This document shows positions 35,347 to 46,262 of a stretch of 64,000 nt of DNA, piece by piece (the first letter of the stretch is position 1; each line of letters opens with the position of its first letter). The notes under the pieces are model-generated. The model worked only from the letters and a program-made list of their open reading frames with translations. It searched no databases and was not told where the DNA came from. Source of the stretch: Taxillus chinensis (Eukaryota; Streptophyta; Magnoliopsida; Santalales; Loranthaceae); assembly GCA_023512835.1 (NCBI GenBank), contig CM042092.1, positions 50,784,400 to 50,848,399 on the forward strand, given 5' to 3'. Both the position numbers and the translations under genes were made by a program.

Positions 35347-35572
35347 AAGGAAGGGAGGAGGGCAAGCATCAAACTTCAACATAATCAGGTATTTGCCCAA
35401 CTAGTTAGGTAACCTGAGAATATAACATCGCTACATGACCATGTGGAGTGTATAAATGTGTGAAATAATTTGTGATTTGTTGTGTATTAATTTGTGCTAG
35501 AGGGTGTTAGAGGCCTATGCATTGGTTGTGATTGTTTTCTTTCATTCCACCTTTTCTTTTCGAGGACGAAAA
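35347..35572 (+). other. 3' untranslated region of the Tekay-like element
   Basis: AT-rich, no gene. It ends with a second copy of the ttcgaggacgaa phrase that also closes the coding region (35325 and 35558). Confidence 0.6.
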
Positions 35573-35590
35573 GTCTTAAGGGGGAGAGGA
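35573..35590 (+). other. Polypurine tract of the Tekay-like element
   Basis: cttaagggggagagga lies directly before the 3' LTR. Confidence 0.9.
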
Positions 35591-37205
35591 TGTAAGGACC
35601 CGTACCTTGAGTTAGTCACAGTTTTGCCTTCTGAGTAGAGTTTTTTTTTTCTAGATTTTGACCTAGTGAATGGGCTCAAATGAATTCACGTGCAAAAGGA
35701 AAGATGCTTAGAATGATGTCCTCTATCTACCACAGAAGTTTCAGGCCAAACGGACGTGTATGTGAGGTGCACGTGTAATGGGTCCATTTCACGTACAAGT
35801 GTGGTTGTCTTCTACATGATGCAAGGAGGCTAGGGGTGAAGTTTGAGCACATTTGGATTGCATTTGGAGTTGCACGTGAATTGGGGAATTCACGTTCAAA
35901 TTGGCGTGCAGCCATATTTTTGCATGGTTCCCTTGGTTTTGACATTCTAATGATCTTCCTCCAAAGGACCATGTTGAAATTCTGACTATTTTGGCCTATA
36001 TGGGTGCGGGAAGGTGCTAACTTGTGTGATCAAAACTACGTCGTTTTGATCCTGGGATTTACTTAATCGAAACTACGTCGTTTTGATGTGGGTAGTGTCT
36101 ATATAATGAGGGCTTGAGTTTGAGTTTAGGGTTCTTGTGTTCTTCTTTGCTGCAGTTGCTGCCAGAGAGAGAGAGAGAGAGAGAGAGAGGATCTCTGGGC
36201 AGTTGTCGTGGTGGTTCGCGTCGTTGGAAGGTGTCTAGTGTAGAGGTTAGGACAAAAGTCTGAGGTAGGGATTCATGTTCTTCCTAACTCTCCTCTATTC
36301 TAGGATATTCGCCTATATATATATATGTAAATCCATATAGGTGTGATCTCCTATATGGATGTTGGCCTTCAGTGGCATGTTCTGTTGATTCTGATGTTGA
36401 ATTTGGCCTGAGGATTTTCTGGGTTTGTTTATGCCCACCATGTGTTTGATGAAATGTCTGTGAGGCCTGCACACTATGTATTTGATAAAATGCCTGTGAG
36501 GCCTGCATGCCATGTATTCAATATAATACCTGTGAGACCTTGTATATGGGTGTCTGATGATATACCTGTGTGACTGGTGTGTACTGTGTTTGATTTGTAT
36601 TTGATAAAAAGCCTGTGAGGCTAATGTGTGTGGCTTGTATCTGACCATGTTGGTCCCTCTGAAATAAAGTGTAAATGCTGTGCTGAGTTTACATGTCGAG
36701 ATGTAATGCTATCTTTGTTCGTTGGTCTGTTTGAGACTGAGCTGAGATATGGGCCAGGCACAATAGCTGGACCCCTTTGAGATTTGGCCAGGACGTGGTC
36801 GTGAGTCTCGGTGTAGCACTCACGACGGTGGGTTAAGTCTACACCCATTCCTGAGGGTAGGTATGGTGCCCGAGGAGGTGGTTGACCATATCTGACTCGG
36901 GTGGAAAATGTTGCATTGGTGTCCATGCAACATTCGCCTGGATGTGGTATGTCATGTTGCCGTGGTGGCGGGGTGTCCTCTGCCCTTCAGTGCGGGCTCA
37001 GGTAAAGAGTGTTTACTGGGTGATGTTTGCTACTTTAGCCTTAGGCACGACACGAGCACAAGCATACACATATCATGCATGTTGTAGAGCGGGACGGGTC
37101 TGGGGAGACTGGATCCCTACTGAGCTATGGTTTGCTCACCCCTCCTATAAACTGTCCTTTTGCAGGGTTTAGCAGGCAGTAGGTGAAGGCTGAGGAGCTA
37201 GGTCC

Positions 37206-37210
37206 CTGAG
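37206..37210. repeat. TSD (left) of the solo LTR at 37211
   Basis: ctgag, repeated exactly at 39061-39065. The intact 5' LTR has this motif once at the same place. Confidence 0.95.
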
Positions 37211-37550
37211 TGTAATGACCCATGTTTTGGGTAGAACAAGCTGGAACGAAGATGAACAATACCCTGGGCGAACGCTTGGGTCGAAAGGTGGAAGACCCGA
37301 AGATTTGGGTCGTAGGGTCGAAGACCGAGGGTCAAAGTTCGAAGGTTTGAGGGTCGAAAGTTAGATCTTCGAGACAGATCTTCGAGGCCACGTTTCCAGC
37401 TAATCTTCGAAGGAGTGTTTCTACGAGTCTTCGTGGCTTGGTTGTTAGAGTGTAATGAGCTCAAGTGGGAGCGTGTAGAGGCTGCGTGTGACAATGACCA
37501 TGTTCGGATTGTGGGTATTTTGTCCTGTGTGGAAGCGGAGTGGTTAGTTC

Positions 37551-37765
37551 ATGTTTTATTTATCAAAACTACGTCGTTTTGATGGTGTGTTTTATTTATC
37601 AAAACTACGTCGTTTTGATGGTGTGTTTTATTTATCAAAACTACGTCGTTTTGATGGTGTGTTTTATTTATCAAAACTACGTCGTTTTGATGGTGTGTTT
37701 CATTTATCAAAACTACGTCGTTTTGATGGTGGGATTTCATTTATCAAAACTATGTCGTTTTGATA
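37551..37765 (+). repeat. Tandem 36-bp repeat built on the ACGT palindrome
   Basis: Six units of tttatttatcaaaactacg.., each holding one palindrome with core actacgtcgttttgat, ending 8 bases before the TATA box. Other LTRs have one or two copies. Open frames on both strands here are repeat artefacts. Confidence 0.93.
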
Positions 37766-38344
37766 AGTGAGGTCTATATAAAGAGGAGCTCTCTTTATTT
37801 TGGGTTTAGGGTTTTTGTTGTCAGCCGCCGCAGCCGTCACAGAGAGAGAGAGAGGGAGATTGAGAGAGAGAGCTCCGGTTCGTGGGTCGTCGTTGTCATT
37901 CCCGTGGTTGGACGGCATTAAGCGTGGAGGCAAGAGCGTGGAGGATCTTTGAGGTAGGGGTTCTGTCTTTCCTGGGTATGTTCCAGGGTTAGGCCCTGTG
38001 GATATTTTGTAAAGTTTCCATTGTTATTGCTATAATACTTATATGTAAATTCATATAGGTGTGATCTCCTATATGAATGTTGGCTTTCAATGGCATTTTG
38101 GTGTGATTCTGATGTTGGGTGGGTAGTGCATGTTAAATGTTTGATAAAATGCCTATGTGAATATGTTTGTATGAATATGCCCAGTATGTGTTTGATAATA
38201 TGCCAGTATGGCTAGAATTGTGAGTTGGTAAAGGTGTGCATGCCAAGTGCTGGTTTTTATGCCTGAGTGGTTGGGTTTGTACATTTGTGAATGTGTGCCT
38301 ACTAAGTGTTTGGTTTTATGCCTGAGTGGTTATGTATACTGTGT

Positions 38345-38525
38345 TTTGTGAAACCCGGTGGCTGTGGAAGCCCGGGACTGTTTTGTGAAACCTGGTGGCT
38401 GTGGAAGCCCGGGACTATTGTGAAACCCGGTGGCTGTGGAAGCCCGGGACTGTTTTGTGAAACCCGGTGGCTGTGGAAGCCTGGGACTGCTCTTGGAAAC
38501 CCGGTGGCTGTGGAAGCCTGGGACT
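38345..38525 (+). repeat. Tandem repeat, 35-38 bp unit (ggtggctgtggaagcc)
   Basis: Five imperfect units inside the predicted intron of the solo LTR. A similar 38-bp array lies in the intron of the solo LTR at 48475-50423. Confidence 0.9.
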
Positions 38526-39427
38526 GTTCATGTGTTAGCCTGTGTGGCTGTGGAAATAATTGTATTTGCTGATATAGCTTGCCATTATATTTGTTGAAAT
38601 AATTGTATCACGACACTGCACTTGTACACATGGCATGTAGATGCTAGGAGCATGGGATGGGTTGGGGAGACATAATCCCTATTGAGCTGTGGTTGCTCAC
38701 CCCTCCTACTGTGTTTGGTTTTTCTACAGGGACCTACAGGCGTTAGGCGGGAACACCCAAGTTGGAGGCAGTTCTGTTTTGTGGCTTTGTTTATTATTAT
38801 TTGAGTTTCACTGTTTTTGTGTGAGCTTTGTAACCCCAGTGGGAGGATATTGTAATGAGGAGTTTTATGTAATAAAAGCATATTTGGGCACTCTTGTATG
38901 TTTGGACTTAATAAAAATATGGTTTTTGTCTCTCTAAATATAAAATGTGAAGTGTATGGTATCCTGTGTGAGCATGTTGTATTCTATCCCCTTTATCCAA
39001 ACTCGGGTAAAGGGAAGGTCACGTTCCGGTCTCCTCGGGTTGGAAATCTGGGGCGTGACACTGAGGCTGGGAGTTTTATGTTATTTCCTTTGTCGTGCTC
39101 GTGGTTTTATGTTCTGGAATTTGGTTTGGTTTTATTTGTAATAGTACACCTGGCTTCATAGGGGTTTTTCCCCGACTGGGTTGTAATAAACATTTAGTCT
39201 TTGAAATGAAATAAAATGAGATGTTGTTATTCAATTTGTGTTTGTGTGCATGGTTTGGGAGCAGGAGCATGCCCCTTGGCATGTTAGCCTGGTTGTGCAG
39301 GTTTGGGACAGCACCCGTGCCAGAAGTCCTTTTAAGGTGCTTGCACCAACCCCTTGTCCCTTCGGGTGCGGCCATGGGCAGTCACTACTCATTTCCAAGT
39401 GGAAGGAAATTGGGGCGTGACATCCTA

Positions 39428-39783
39428 GGCTTAGTTGAGGAAGGCTATCACTGGGTGCAGGGAGGTTAAAGCAATGTCTAATAATTTCAGGGGTAATTCT
39501 GACATAAACCCCTTACACGACCCCTATCAGTTCATCCTCACTCACACAGACAGATGCATAAAATTCTTGTAGGGCAGAGTAGGAAATAGCTGGGTCAGGC
39601 GGATACTAACCTTTGTAATCCCAGATTTTGAATTTTAAGAGCCACCTCTCTAGCCCAGCCCAGCTCTAAAGCCTCCAAAGCCTGCATATCAAGAGCATGC
39701 CCCAAGAGTATTTCCTCTTCAGGTTCGCTATCAGCACTAGGTGAGTGCACCTCCTCCTGGCCAGTCCTCCTTGTGCGCACCAT
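39428..39783 (-). pseudogene. N-terminus of the Athila C48 cargo gene
   Basis: ATG at 39783 (context aagATGG) opens MVRTRRTGQEEVHS, an acidic leader, then WAREVALKIQNLGLQRLVS. A frameshift near 39600 and a TAA at 39515 interrupt it, but sense continues: SALQEFYASV and VYVRITPEIIRHCFNLP match DILEYYQRI and ITPDVLRAALSLP of the Copia cargo gene at the same spacing. At 39428 the reading frame passes without a stop through one TSD copy into 28174. The domain resembles the plant 'putative plant transposon protein' family, which often accompanies Ulp1-like domains. The name is from memory; the match between the two copies is seen directly. Confidence 0.78.
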
Positions 39784-39849
39784 CTTTAGAATGAGAATAA
39801 AGAGCAAAGAGCAGAAAACTGAAGAGCAAGAGAGCAAAAGAGCAGAGTT

Positions 39850-40400
39850 TCTCTAATACTCAGATCTGGAGTGATTTTGGTGTGGAAGCCTTTGAAGATG
39901 GCCTCTCTTTATATAACGTGCAGAAGGAAAGATGCTCCAATTGGCGTGATATACGTGCCCCTAAATTTTCAAAGTGTTCTGACCAAAATAGCCCTTGCAC
40001 ATGAATTGGTTGAATTGGCGTGCAAGTCAGAATCGTACCAAACTTTGGTGGTGGGTCCCCCTTGAGCTGGCAAGCAATAGTCCCTTCTGCACGTGAATTG
40101 TTTGAAGCTTCTAGGAGGGCTAAAATCGGTAGTTTGCATTTTTGAGCCTCCATATGACAGCTAACAATTCGCGTGCAAAAGTAAACGTGATTCACATGGT
40201 CTTCATCTACCATTCCAGAAAGTTACAGCTCAAAAGGAGGTGCACGTGAATTGGGCAATTCACGTGCAAATTCACGTTCAGGCCCAAACTGGCCCAAATT
40301 TCTCCATTTAGTTGCTTGTGCATTATGGACCATCTTTAAGTCTTGCACGTGAATTGTTTGAGCCCATCTTCAAGTACTTTTGGGCTTCACTTGCTCCTTG
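39850..40400 (-). promoter_or_regulatory. LTR-like promoter module upstream of the Athila cargo gene
   Basis: It sits between pol and the cargo ATG and holds several G-box/half-G-box pairs (gcacgtgaattg and caattcacgtgc around 40240-40270, plus 40085, 40160 and 40345) in the same style as the U3 regions of the Athila and Tekay LTRs. A TATA box lies at 39908-39915. No coding sequence is present. Confidence 0.5.
39908..39915 (-). promoter_or_regulatory. Candidate TATA box of the Athila cargo gene
   Basis: TATATAAA on the minus strand (gttatataaagagagg), about 125 nt before ATG 39783. The interval is rich in gctctt/ctct, like a plant pyrimidine-patch leader. Confidence 0.55.
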
Positions 40401-40638
40401 CTCCTTGACTTTGACTTTAAAAATAATTCCACCAGTGCAGGACCCAATAATTTGCTCATCCTGCAAATGGTTAGTTAAGAAAGAAGCAAAGTCTCCTGCA
40501 CAATGGTTAGCTTGCAAACAAATTTATTGAATAAAATAGATAAAAGAAAATAACATAAAATAAAACATAGCAATAAACATTGGGTTGCCTCCCAACCAGC
40601 GCTTTATTTAAAGTCTGTAGCTAGACTTTCAGTTATGA
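40401..40638 (-). other. Non-coding spacer after Athila pol
   Basis: It contains the phrase (minus strand) agcgctggttgggaggcaaccc, which recurs after the other Athila pol (63720-63740), a conserved post-pol motif of these elements. No gene. Confidence 0.6.
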
Positions 40639-43437
40639 TCATGCAATGGTGAAAGAGGGGGAATCAACTATCTCCCTCTGAGTTGAATCAAAGTATGGTT
40701 TCAGTCTGTTGCCATTCACCCAAAATTTCTTGCCATCTACAGCTTGGAGCTCAAAGCTCCCATATGGCTTCTTATCAACTATCACAAAAGGTCCCATCCA
40801 CTTGGACCTTAATTTTCTAGGAAATAACCTCAACCTTGTGTTAAATAGAAGAACTTTCTGCCCTAAGGTTAAAGGTTCATTGTTGAGTTGCCTATCATGC
40901 CATTTCTTAGTTTTTTCTTTGTAAAATTTAGCACTATCATAGGCATCCAGCCTAAGCTCATCTAACTCAATTAATTGGGTCATCCTAAGCTCCTTGATCT
41001 CTTGTGGGTTAAAATTTAACTTCTTCAAGGCCCAATGAGCCTTGTGTTCTAGTTCCACTGGCAAGTGACATGCCTTACCATATAGAATACGGTAAGGTGA
41101 CATCCCAATGGGAGTTTTGTAAGCTGTCCTATATGCCCATAAAGCTTCATCAAGCCTTTGAGACCAATCTTTCCTATTGGCTCCAACAGTTTTCTCTAAA
41201 ATGGCCTTAATCTCTCTGTTGGACACTTCTGCTTGTCCATTAGCTTGTGGGTGGTAAGCTAAAGACTTCCTATGAGTGACACCATACTTGTTCAATAACT
41301 TGTCAAACAATTTGTTGCAGAAATGACTACCCTCATCACTGATTATAGCCCTTGGTGTCCCAAAACGGCTAAAGATGTTTCTAGTAAGGAAGTGAGTCAC
41401 AACCCTAGCATCATTCACTCTAGTAGGAATAGCTTCTACCCACTTAGACACATAATCCACAGCAAGCAAAATGTATGAATGCCCATCAGAATTGGGGACT
41501 GGCCCCATGAAGTCAATGCCCCAAATGTCAAAAATTTCAACTGGAAGGATTCCAGTTAAGGGCATCTCATTTTTCCTAGACAGACCACCTATCCTTTGAC
41601 ATCTATCACACTTTTTGATGTGGACATAGGTGTCTTTCACCATGTGAGGCCAATAAAAGCCACACTGCATGATTTTAGCCACAGTTCTTTGCACCCCAAA
41701 GTGGCCCCCATAATGTGATGCATGACAATGATGTATTATGTCATCTACCTCCTCCTCAAGGACACACTTTCTAATGATTTGGTCAGAACACCTCTTATAA
41801 AGAATTGGGTCTTCCCAAATGAATTTCTTAGCATCCACTAACAATTTCTTTCTCTGGTGGTAGTCTAACTGCTTGGGTATGAACCCAGTGGCTAAATAAT
41901 TTGCTATGTTAGCAAACCAAAGAAGATGATGCACCTGAAACAACTTCTCATCAGGAAAGTCATCTACAACGGGTAGAGACTTAGGTGCATTCTCCACATG
42001 GGAGAGGTGATCAGCCACAAAATTTAGGGCTCCCTTTGTGTCTCTAATTTCAAGGTCAAATTCCTGTAAGAGGAGAACCCACCTAATCAAGCATGGCTTA
42101 GCTTCTTTTTTAGCAAACAAATATTTCAATGCAGCATGATCAGTATAAACAATGACTTTAGACCCAAAAAGGTAGGGTCTAAACTTGTTGCAGCCATAAA
42201 CCACGGCTAGCAACTCTTTCTCAGTGGTGGTATAGTTCTGTTGAGCATCATCTAAGGTCTTACTAGCATAGTAAATGACCCTAAACACCTTTTCTCGCCT
42301 TTGCCCTAAGACTACCCCCACAGCATAATCACTTGCATCACACATTAGCTCAAAAGGCTGAGCCCAGTCAGGTGTGACTATAACAGGTGCAGTGACTAAC
42401 TTACCCTTGAGGATGTTGAAAGCTTCTAAGCAATCTGCATTAAACTCAAAGCTTGTGTCTTTTTCTAACAACCTACTCATGGGTTTTGCAATTTTGGAGA
42501 AGTCCTTAATGAATCTCCTATAAAAGCCAGCATGGCCAAGGAAACTTCTCACTCCTTTTTCATTGGTTGGAGGTGGCAGAGTCTCAATAGTGGAGATTTT
42601 TGCCTTTTCTACCTCCAAACCATGTGCAGACACCTTGTGCCCTAGAACTATCCCCTCAGTTACCATGAAATGGCATTTCTCCCAATTTAGGACTAGTTCC
42701 TTCTCCTCACATCTCTCTAAGACCACATCTAGATTTTTCAAGCACTGTTGGTAGGAGGAACCAAACACCGAAAAGTCATCCATGAAGACCTCCATGATCT
42801 CTTCAACCAAACCCTGAAAACTGGCCATCATACACCTTTGAAAGGTGGCAGGGGCATTACAAAGCCCAAATGGCATTCTCCTAAATGCAAAAGTGTCAAA
42901 AGGGCACGTGAAGGTGGTCTTTTCTTGGTCCTCGGGCTTAACCATGATCTGATTATACCCGGAATAGGCATCTAAAAAGTAGTAGTGACTATAGCCAGCT
43001 AACTTATCCAACATTTGGTCAATGAAAGGAAGAGGAAAATGATCCTTCCTAGTAGCCTTGTTCAGCTTTCTATAGTCAACACACACTCTCCACCCCATCA
43101 CAGTGCGAGATGGGATCAATTCATTTTTCTCATTTTTAATCACGGTCATGCCCACTTTCTTGGGCACAACATGCAATGGACTCACCCACTCACTATCGGA
43201 AATAGCATAAATTATACCCGTATTTTTCCATTTTAAAATTTCTTTTCTAACAACTTCTTTCATGGCAGGGTTTAATCTTCTTTGTCTTTCAGATAGGGGT
43301 TTAAAATCATCATTCATCAAAATTTTATGCATGCAAATCCCTGGACTAATACCCCTAATGTCTTCAATGTTCCATCCTAGGGCCTTTTTGTGTTTCCTAA
43401 GGACTTCTAGCAATTGAGTACACTCCACATCATTCAA
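40639..43437 (-). CDS. Athila pol: reverse transcriptase, RNase H, integrase (intact frame)
   Basis: 932 codons with no interruption; the frame is open back to a TAG near 43480, so there is no firm start codon. RT spans residues 50-300 with [20 protein letters not shown] and the active-site FMDD at 218-221. RNase H ([32 protein letters not shown]) spans about 360-480. Integrase has its zinc region ([14 protein letters not shown]), then [15 protein letters not shown] and [16 protein letters not shown] carrying the catalytic Asp, Asp and Glu. No chromodomain is seen, as expected for Athila. The open frame stands out beside the ruined gag and cargo genes. The relative at 60845-63687 aligns along its whole length. 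Confidence 0.95.
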   Translation of the reverse strand: MNDVECTQLLEVLRKHKKALGWNIEDIRGISPGICMHKILMNDDFKPLSERQRRLNPAMKEVVRKEILKWKNTGIIYAISDSEWVSPLHVVPKKVGMTVIKNEKNELIPSRTVMGWRVCVDYRKLNKATRKDHFPLPFIDQMLDKLAGYSHYYFLDAYSGYNQIMVKPEDQEKTTFTCPFDTFAFRRMPFGLCNAPATFQRCMMASFQGLVEEIMEVFMDDFSVFGSSYQQCLKNLDVVLERCEEKELVLNWEKCHFMVTEGIVLGHKVSAHGLEVEKAKISTIETLPPPTNEKGVRSFLGHAGFYRRFIKDFSKIAKPMSRLLEKDTSFEFNADCLEAFNILKGKLVTAPVIVTPDWAQPFELMCDASDYAVGVVLGQRREKVFRVIYYASKTLDDAQQNYTTTEKELLAVVYGCNKFRPYLFGSKVIVYTDHAALKYLFAKKEAKPCLIRWVLLLQEFDLEIRDTKGALNFVADHLSHVENAPKSLPVVDDFPDEKLFQVHHLLWFANIANYLATGFIPKQLDYHQRKKLLVDAKKFIWEDPILYKRCSDQIIRKCVLEEEVDDIIHHCHASHYGGHFGVQRTVAKIMQCGFYWPHMVKDTYVHIKKCDRCQRIGGLSRKNEMPLTGILPVEIFDIWGIDFMGPVPNSDGHSYILLAVDYVSKWVEAIPTRVNDARVVTHFLTRNIFSRFGTPRAIISDEGSHFCNKLFDKLLNKYGVTHRKSLAYHPQANGQAEVSNREIKAILEKTVGANRKDWSQRLDEALWAYRTAYKTPIGMSPYRILYGKACHLPVELEHKAHWALKKLNFNPQEIKELRMTQLIELDELRLDAYDSAKFYKEKTKKWHDRQLNNEPLTLGQKVLLFNTRLRLFPRKLRSKWMGPFVIVDKKPYGSFELQAVDGKKFWVNGNRLKPYFDSTQREIVDSPSFTIA

Positions 43438-43628
43438 ATTAGAAGCAACAATGACAGGGGAACCGATTTGTAGAGTCTAGAAATTCGTACCTTAGGTGTC
43501 CAGGCAGCTCCTTCGGTTCGGAGCTGGAGGCACGTCATCTTCTTTCTCCTCCTCGGCTTGCTCCAGAGAGTTTGTAGTTTGCTCATCTTCCTCAACTGTC
43601 AAGTACATCTCTTCATCTTGTTGAGCTT

Positions 43629-44375
43629 CTATAAGTCAAGGGCTCCATTATTGGTGGTGGTAATTTCTTCTGCCAAGTAGTCTTCCACCAATTCCTCAAG
43701 GTCTTCATCCCAAAGGCAGTCCTCCTCCTCTTGACCTTGCAAAGCCTTCCCCATGTGGAAGACTAAGGTCTCCTCATTAATTCTCAGAGTTAGCTGCCCT
43801 TGAGCAACATCAATCAATGCACAACCCGTTCTGAGAAACGGTCTTCCAAGGAGTAGCTGAACTCCTCTATCTTCTTCCATCTCCAAAACTACAAAGTCCG
43901 CTGGAAATATGAAGGAACCCACTTTGACTAACACGTCTTCAATTATCCCTTCAGGCCTTCCAGTAGACCGGTCGAAGAACTGCAATGATATGGAAGTGGG
44001 CTTTATGCCCTTAAGCCCAAGCTGCTTGTACAAAGCAAAGGAGATCAAATTGATGCTGGCCCCTAAATCACATAGGGCCTGCTGCTGCGGTGCATTGCCA
44101 ATCACACAAGGGAGATTAAAATTTCCCGGATCTTTATGCTTGATGGGCAAACTCTGTTGAATAACACTGCTCACCTCATTAGTGACTGCCACCGTCTCAT
44201 GATCCCCATATTTCCTCTTCTTCGTCACAAAATCTTTGATGTATTTTCTGTACCTAGGCATCTGCTCCAAGATTTCCACAAATAGAATGTTAGTTTCAAG
44301 CTTCTTGAACAAACTCAGAAAGCGCTCATGCTCTTCTTCAACCCTCTGGTTCCTCAGCCTCTGAGGAAATGGCAT
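43629..44375 (-). CDS. Athila aspartic protease region
   Basis: 248 codons. Retropepsin-like core QALCDLGASINLISFAL at about residues 105-120, where the usual D-[ST]-G-A reads D-L-G-A, a variant common in Athila-type elements; then LLLGRPFLRT (about 175) of the flap/second half, and an acidic tail (QGQEEEDCLWDEDLEELVED). It is separated from pol by about 190 non-coding bases with stops, so gag-protease and pol are not one frame here. Confidence 0.85.
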   Translation of the reverse strand: MPFPQRLRNQRVEEEHERFLSLFKKLETNILFVEILEQMPRYRKYIKDFVTKKRKYGDHETVAVTNEVSSVIQQSLPIKHKDPGNFNLPCVIGNAPQQQALCDLGASINLISFALYKQLGLKGIKPTSISLQFFDRSTGRPEGIIEDVLVKVGSFIFPADFVVLEMEEDRGVQLLLGRPFLRTGCALIDVAQGQLTLRINEETLVFHMGKALQGQEEEDCLWDEDLEELVEDYLAEEITTTNNGALDL

Positions 44376-46051
44376 AGTAGGCCTGAGCTCTTGCCTCTAT
44401 TCTTCAGTATTCGTCTTGACTCAATTTCTGGTCCTTCTTTTCTTGCACTCTTTCTTGAGCTTTATCTGATTTTCCTTGGTCATCTGCTTCCAAGGGTCTG
44501 CTTTCGTTCTTCCGGAATTGCCTTCTTCTTAGGCTCTTCGATTCCTTCGATGCTTTCCCCGCTTCTTAGAGTAATAGCCTTGCAGCTCTCCTTGGGGTTC
44601 ACCTCAGTATCACTTGGAAAAGATTTAGCTGAGACTCCTCGATTTACATTCTGGGCCAAACTCACAAGCAACTTTTCTATATTCTTCATTGAAGATTCTA
44701 TGGTGACTACCCTTTCCTCCAAATTATCCTCTCTTTTGGTTGGCTCATCCACATTCTAATATACTCTTCCTCTTTCTTGTTGAGGCCGAGGTCAAGTCGC
44801 TCGAATCCTGGAGGTGGGTGTAAATAATTGTCCGTAGCATACGGATTCTGCTTCATCCCTGGGGGCACATATTTGTACTGAAATGAGATATCTCCCCCTC
44901 GGTTCTGGTTTTTCTGAAATGGCAGAGATTGCTGCTGGTTCTGGTTGTATCCTTGTTGTTATTGTGGAGGATAAAATTGCTACTTCTGATACAAGCCCTT
45001 TCCTCCAACATAATTTGCTTCTTCAGCTCCACTCTAGCCCTGCTCAGCTACTGGTAAAGCTTGTTGTGATCCTTCAACTTTCAGAGCCAATACTTCCATG
45101 CCTTTCACTAAAGCTTGAATCGTGCTTGCATATCATTGGAAGAATTATCAACTGAAGCTATCTTCTCCCTTGGCTTTGAAGTACGCACATTAGACCACCG
45201 CCAATCAGCTAATGACGGCCTCTCCAAGAGCTTTGTTCTTGCGTCAGGCTCTAGATTCATCAAGCTTCCTCCAGGAACGCATTCACCTTGTCTTGTGAGT
45301 GGGACCAAGACCTGTGTAGAAAGATTCAATTTGAATCCACTGGGGTCTTCCATGATCAGGGCATCTTCTCACTAAGTCTTTGAAACGCTCCCAAGCTTCA
45401 TGAAGAGTCTCCATCTCATCTTGCCTGAATCTGCTAATCTCTCCTCTGAGATGGATCACCTTGGAAGGAGGGAAGTACTTTGACATGAACTTGGTCCGCA
45501 TCTCCTCCCAAGTGTTGATTGAACCTGTTTGGCAGTCGTTGAGCCAGCCAAGAGCTCTATCCCTTAAAGAGAAAGGGAAAAGCCTTAGCTTTATTGCCTC
45601 CTCCGATACATTGTTGATCTTTATGGTGTCGCACATCCTGGTAGAACCTCATCAAATGCTGGTGTGGATCATCCACGGCTGTTCCTCCAAACGCGTTGTT
45701 GCTCACCATGTTGATCAACGCCGGCTTCAGCTCGAAGCTATTTGCTTGGACTCTTGTCTGCCGAATCCCAGAATAATGGTCTGACATCATTGGCCTCGCA
45801 TAATCTAAGAAGGTTCTGGGCATAAACCGATTACCCTCTTCTTCTGGATATTAGCCATTGTAATTGGCCCCTCCTTGCGGTGCACCACCATCAGGCCTTA
45901 AATCTGCCATCAATTCACCTACTGAATGCTCTAAGCCTTGCAGTGCTTCTTCAGCCTCACGTGCTGCTTCCCTAGCTGCTCTACGACGAGCTCTGAACAA
46001 TCTTTCAGGTTCCCGATTAAATGGTATAAACTCCTGTCTTGGCATGCACAA
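44376..46051 (-). pseudogene. Athila gag, degenerate
   Basis: Pieces in order: 46051-45851 (FNREPERLFRARRRAAREAAREAEEA, a basic helix), a TAG, 45823-45650 (ALINMVSNNAFGGTAVDDPH), a frameshift near 45630, 45636-45283 (LFPFSLRDRALGWLN..INTWEEMRTKFMSKYFPP, the gag core), a stop-rich stretch, and 44752-44480 (NPKESCKAITLRSGE, the tail before protease). At least five lesions are visible and no zinc knuckle remains recognisable. Confidence 0.88.
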
Positions 46052-46241
46052 CTAGGAATTCCTCAAACACTTGGTGTATGTTCCTATAAAACAACAAGAA
46101 CACACCCATCAGCTCCGAACAATGCAAAATAACAAATAAAGAACACAAAATAACAGAAAATAAAAGACAAAATAAAACACCAAGATCAGAATTCAAACAA
46201 TTTCACTCAATGTTGATTTCTAAAGCTAGTCAACCGTTGAA

Positions 46242-46259
46242 TCCCCGGCAACGGCGCCA
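46242..46259 (-). other. Primer-binding site of the Athila element (Asp-tRNA type)
   Basis: Minus strand tggcgccgttgccgggga, three bases inside the 5' LTR; this is the Athila-type primer site. Confidence 0.9.
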
Positions 46260-46262
46260 ATT

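Larger units (their letters stand above)
37211..39060 (+). mobile_element. Solo LTR of a Tekay-like family with two minisatellites
   Basis: 1,850 bp, tgtaatgaccc to gggcgtgaca, with a perfect 5-bp TSD and no internal region, so a product of LTR-LTR recombination. It has six copies of the ACGT palindrome in a 36-bp repeat (37551-37765), TATA (tctatataaag, 37773-37783), a GA microsatellite (37840-37872), a predicted intron 37954-38729, the stem-loop 38049-38078, and five copies of a 35-38 bp ggtggctgtggaagcc repeat (38345-38525). Confidence 0.95.
28180..39422 (+). mobile_element. Gypsy chromovirus, Tekay/Del-like, inserted in the Athila cargo gene
   Basis: LTRs of about 1.97 kb, a Met-tRNA primer site, decayed gag-pol and a polypurine tract. 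The perfect TSD tccta at 28175-28179 and 39423-39427 fixes both ends. Its 3' LTR is lengthened by a solo LTR at 37211-39060. The gag-pol end carries the diverged chromodomain of Tekay/Del elements. The insertion splits the Athila cargo gene between codons that are still in frame. Confidence 0.95.
35591..39422 (+). repeat. 3' LTR of the Tekay-like element, interrupted by a solo LTR
   Basis: 35591-37210 and 39061-39422 together equal the 5' LTR (1,977 against 1,971 bp once the insert and one TSD copy are removed), with few differences by eye. The predicted intron (36265-37165) and stem-loop (36331-36360) are retained. Confidence 0.95.

Noticed and set aside
37540..37770. Open frames with tandem 12-residue repeats on both strands
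   Set aside because: They translate a 36-bp DNA repeat (a multiple of three), which opens frames on both strands; not protein-coding.
44480..44752. A stand-alone coiled-coil gene
   Set aside because: Its end (NPKESCKAITLRSGE) is the usual Athila gag-to-protease segment, so it is part of the decayed gag.
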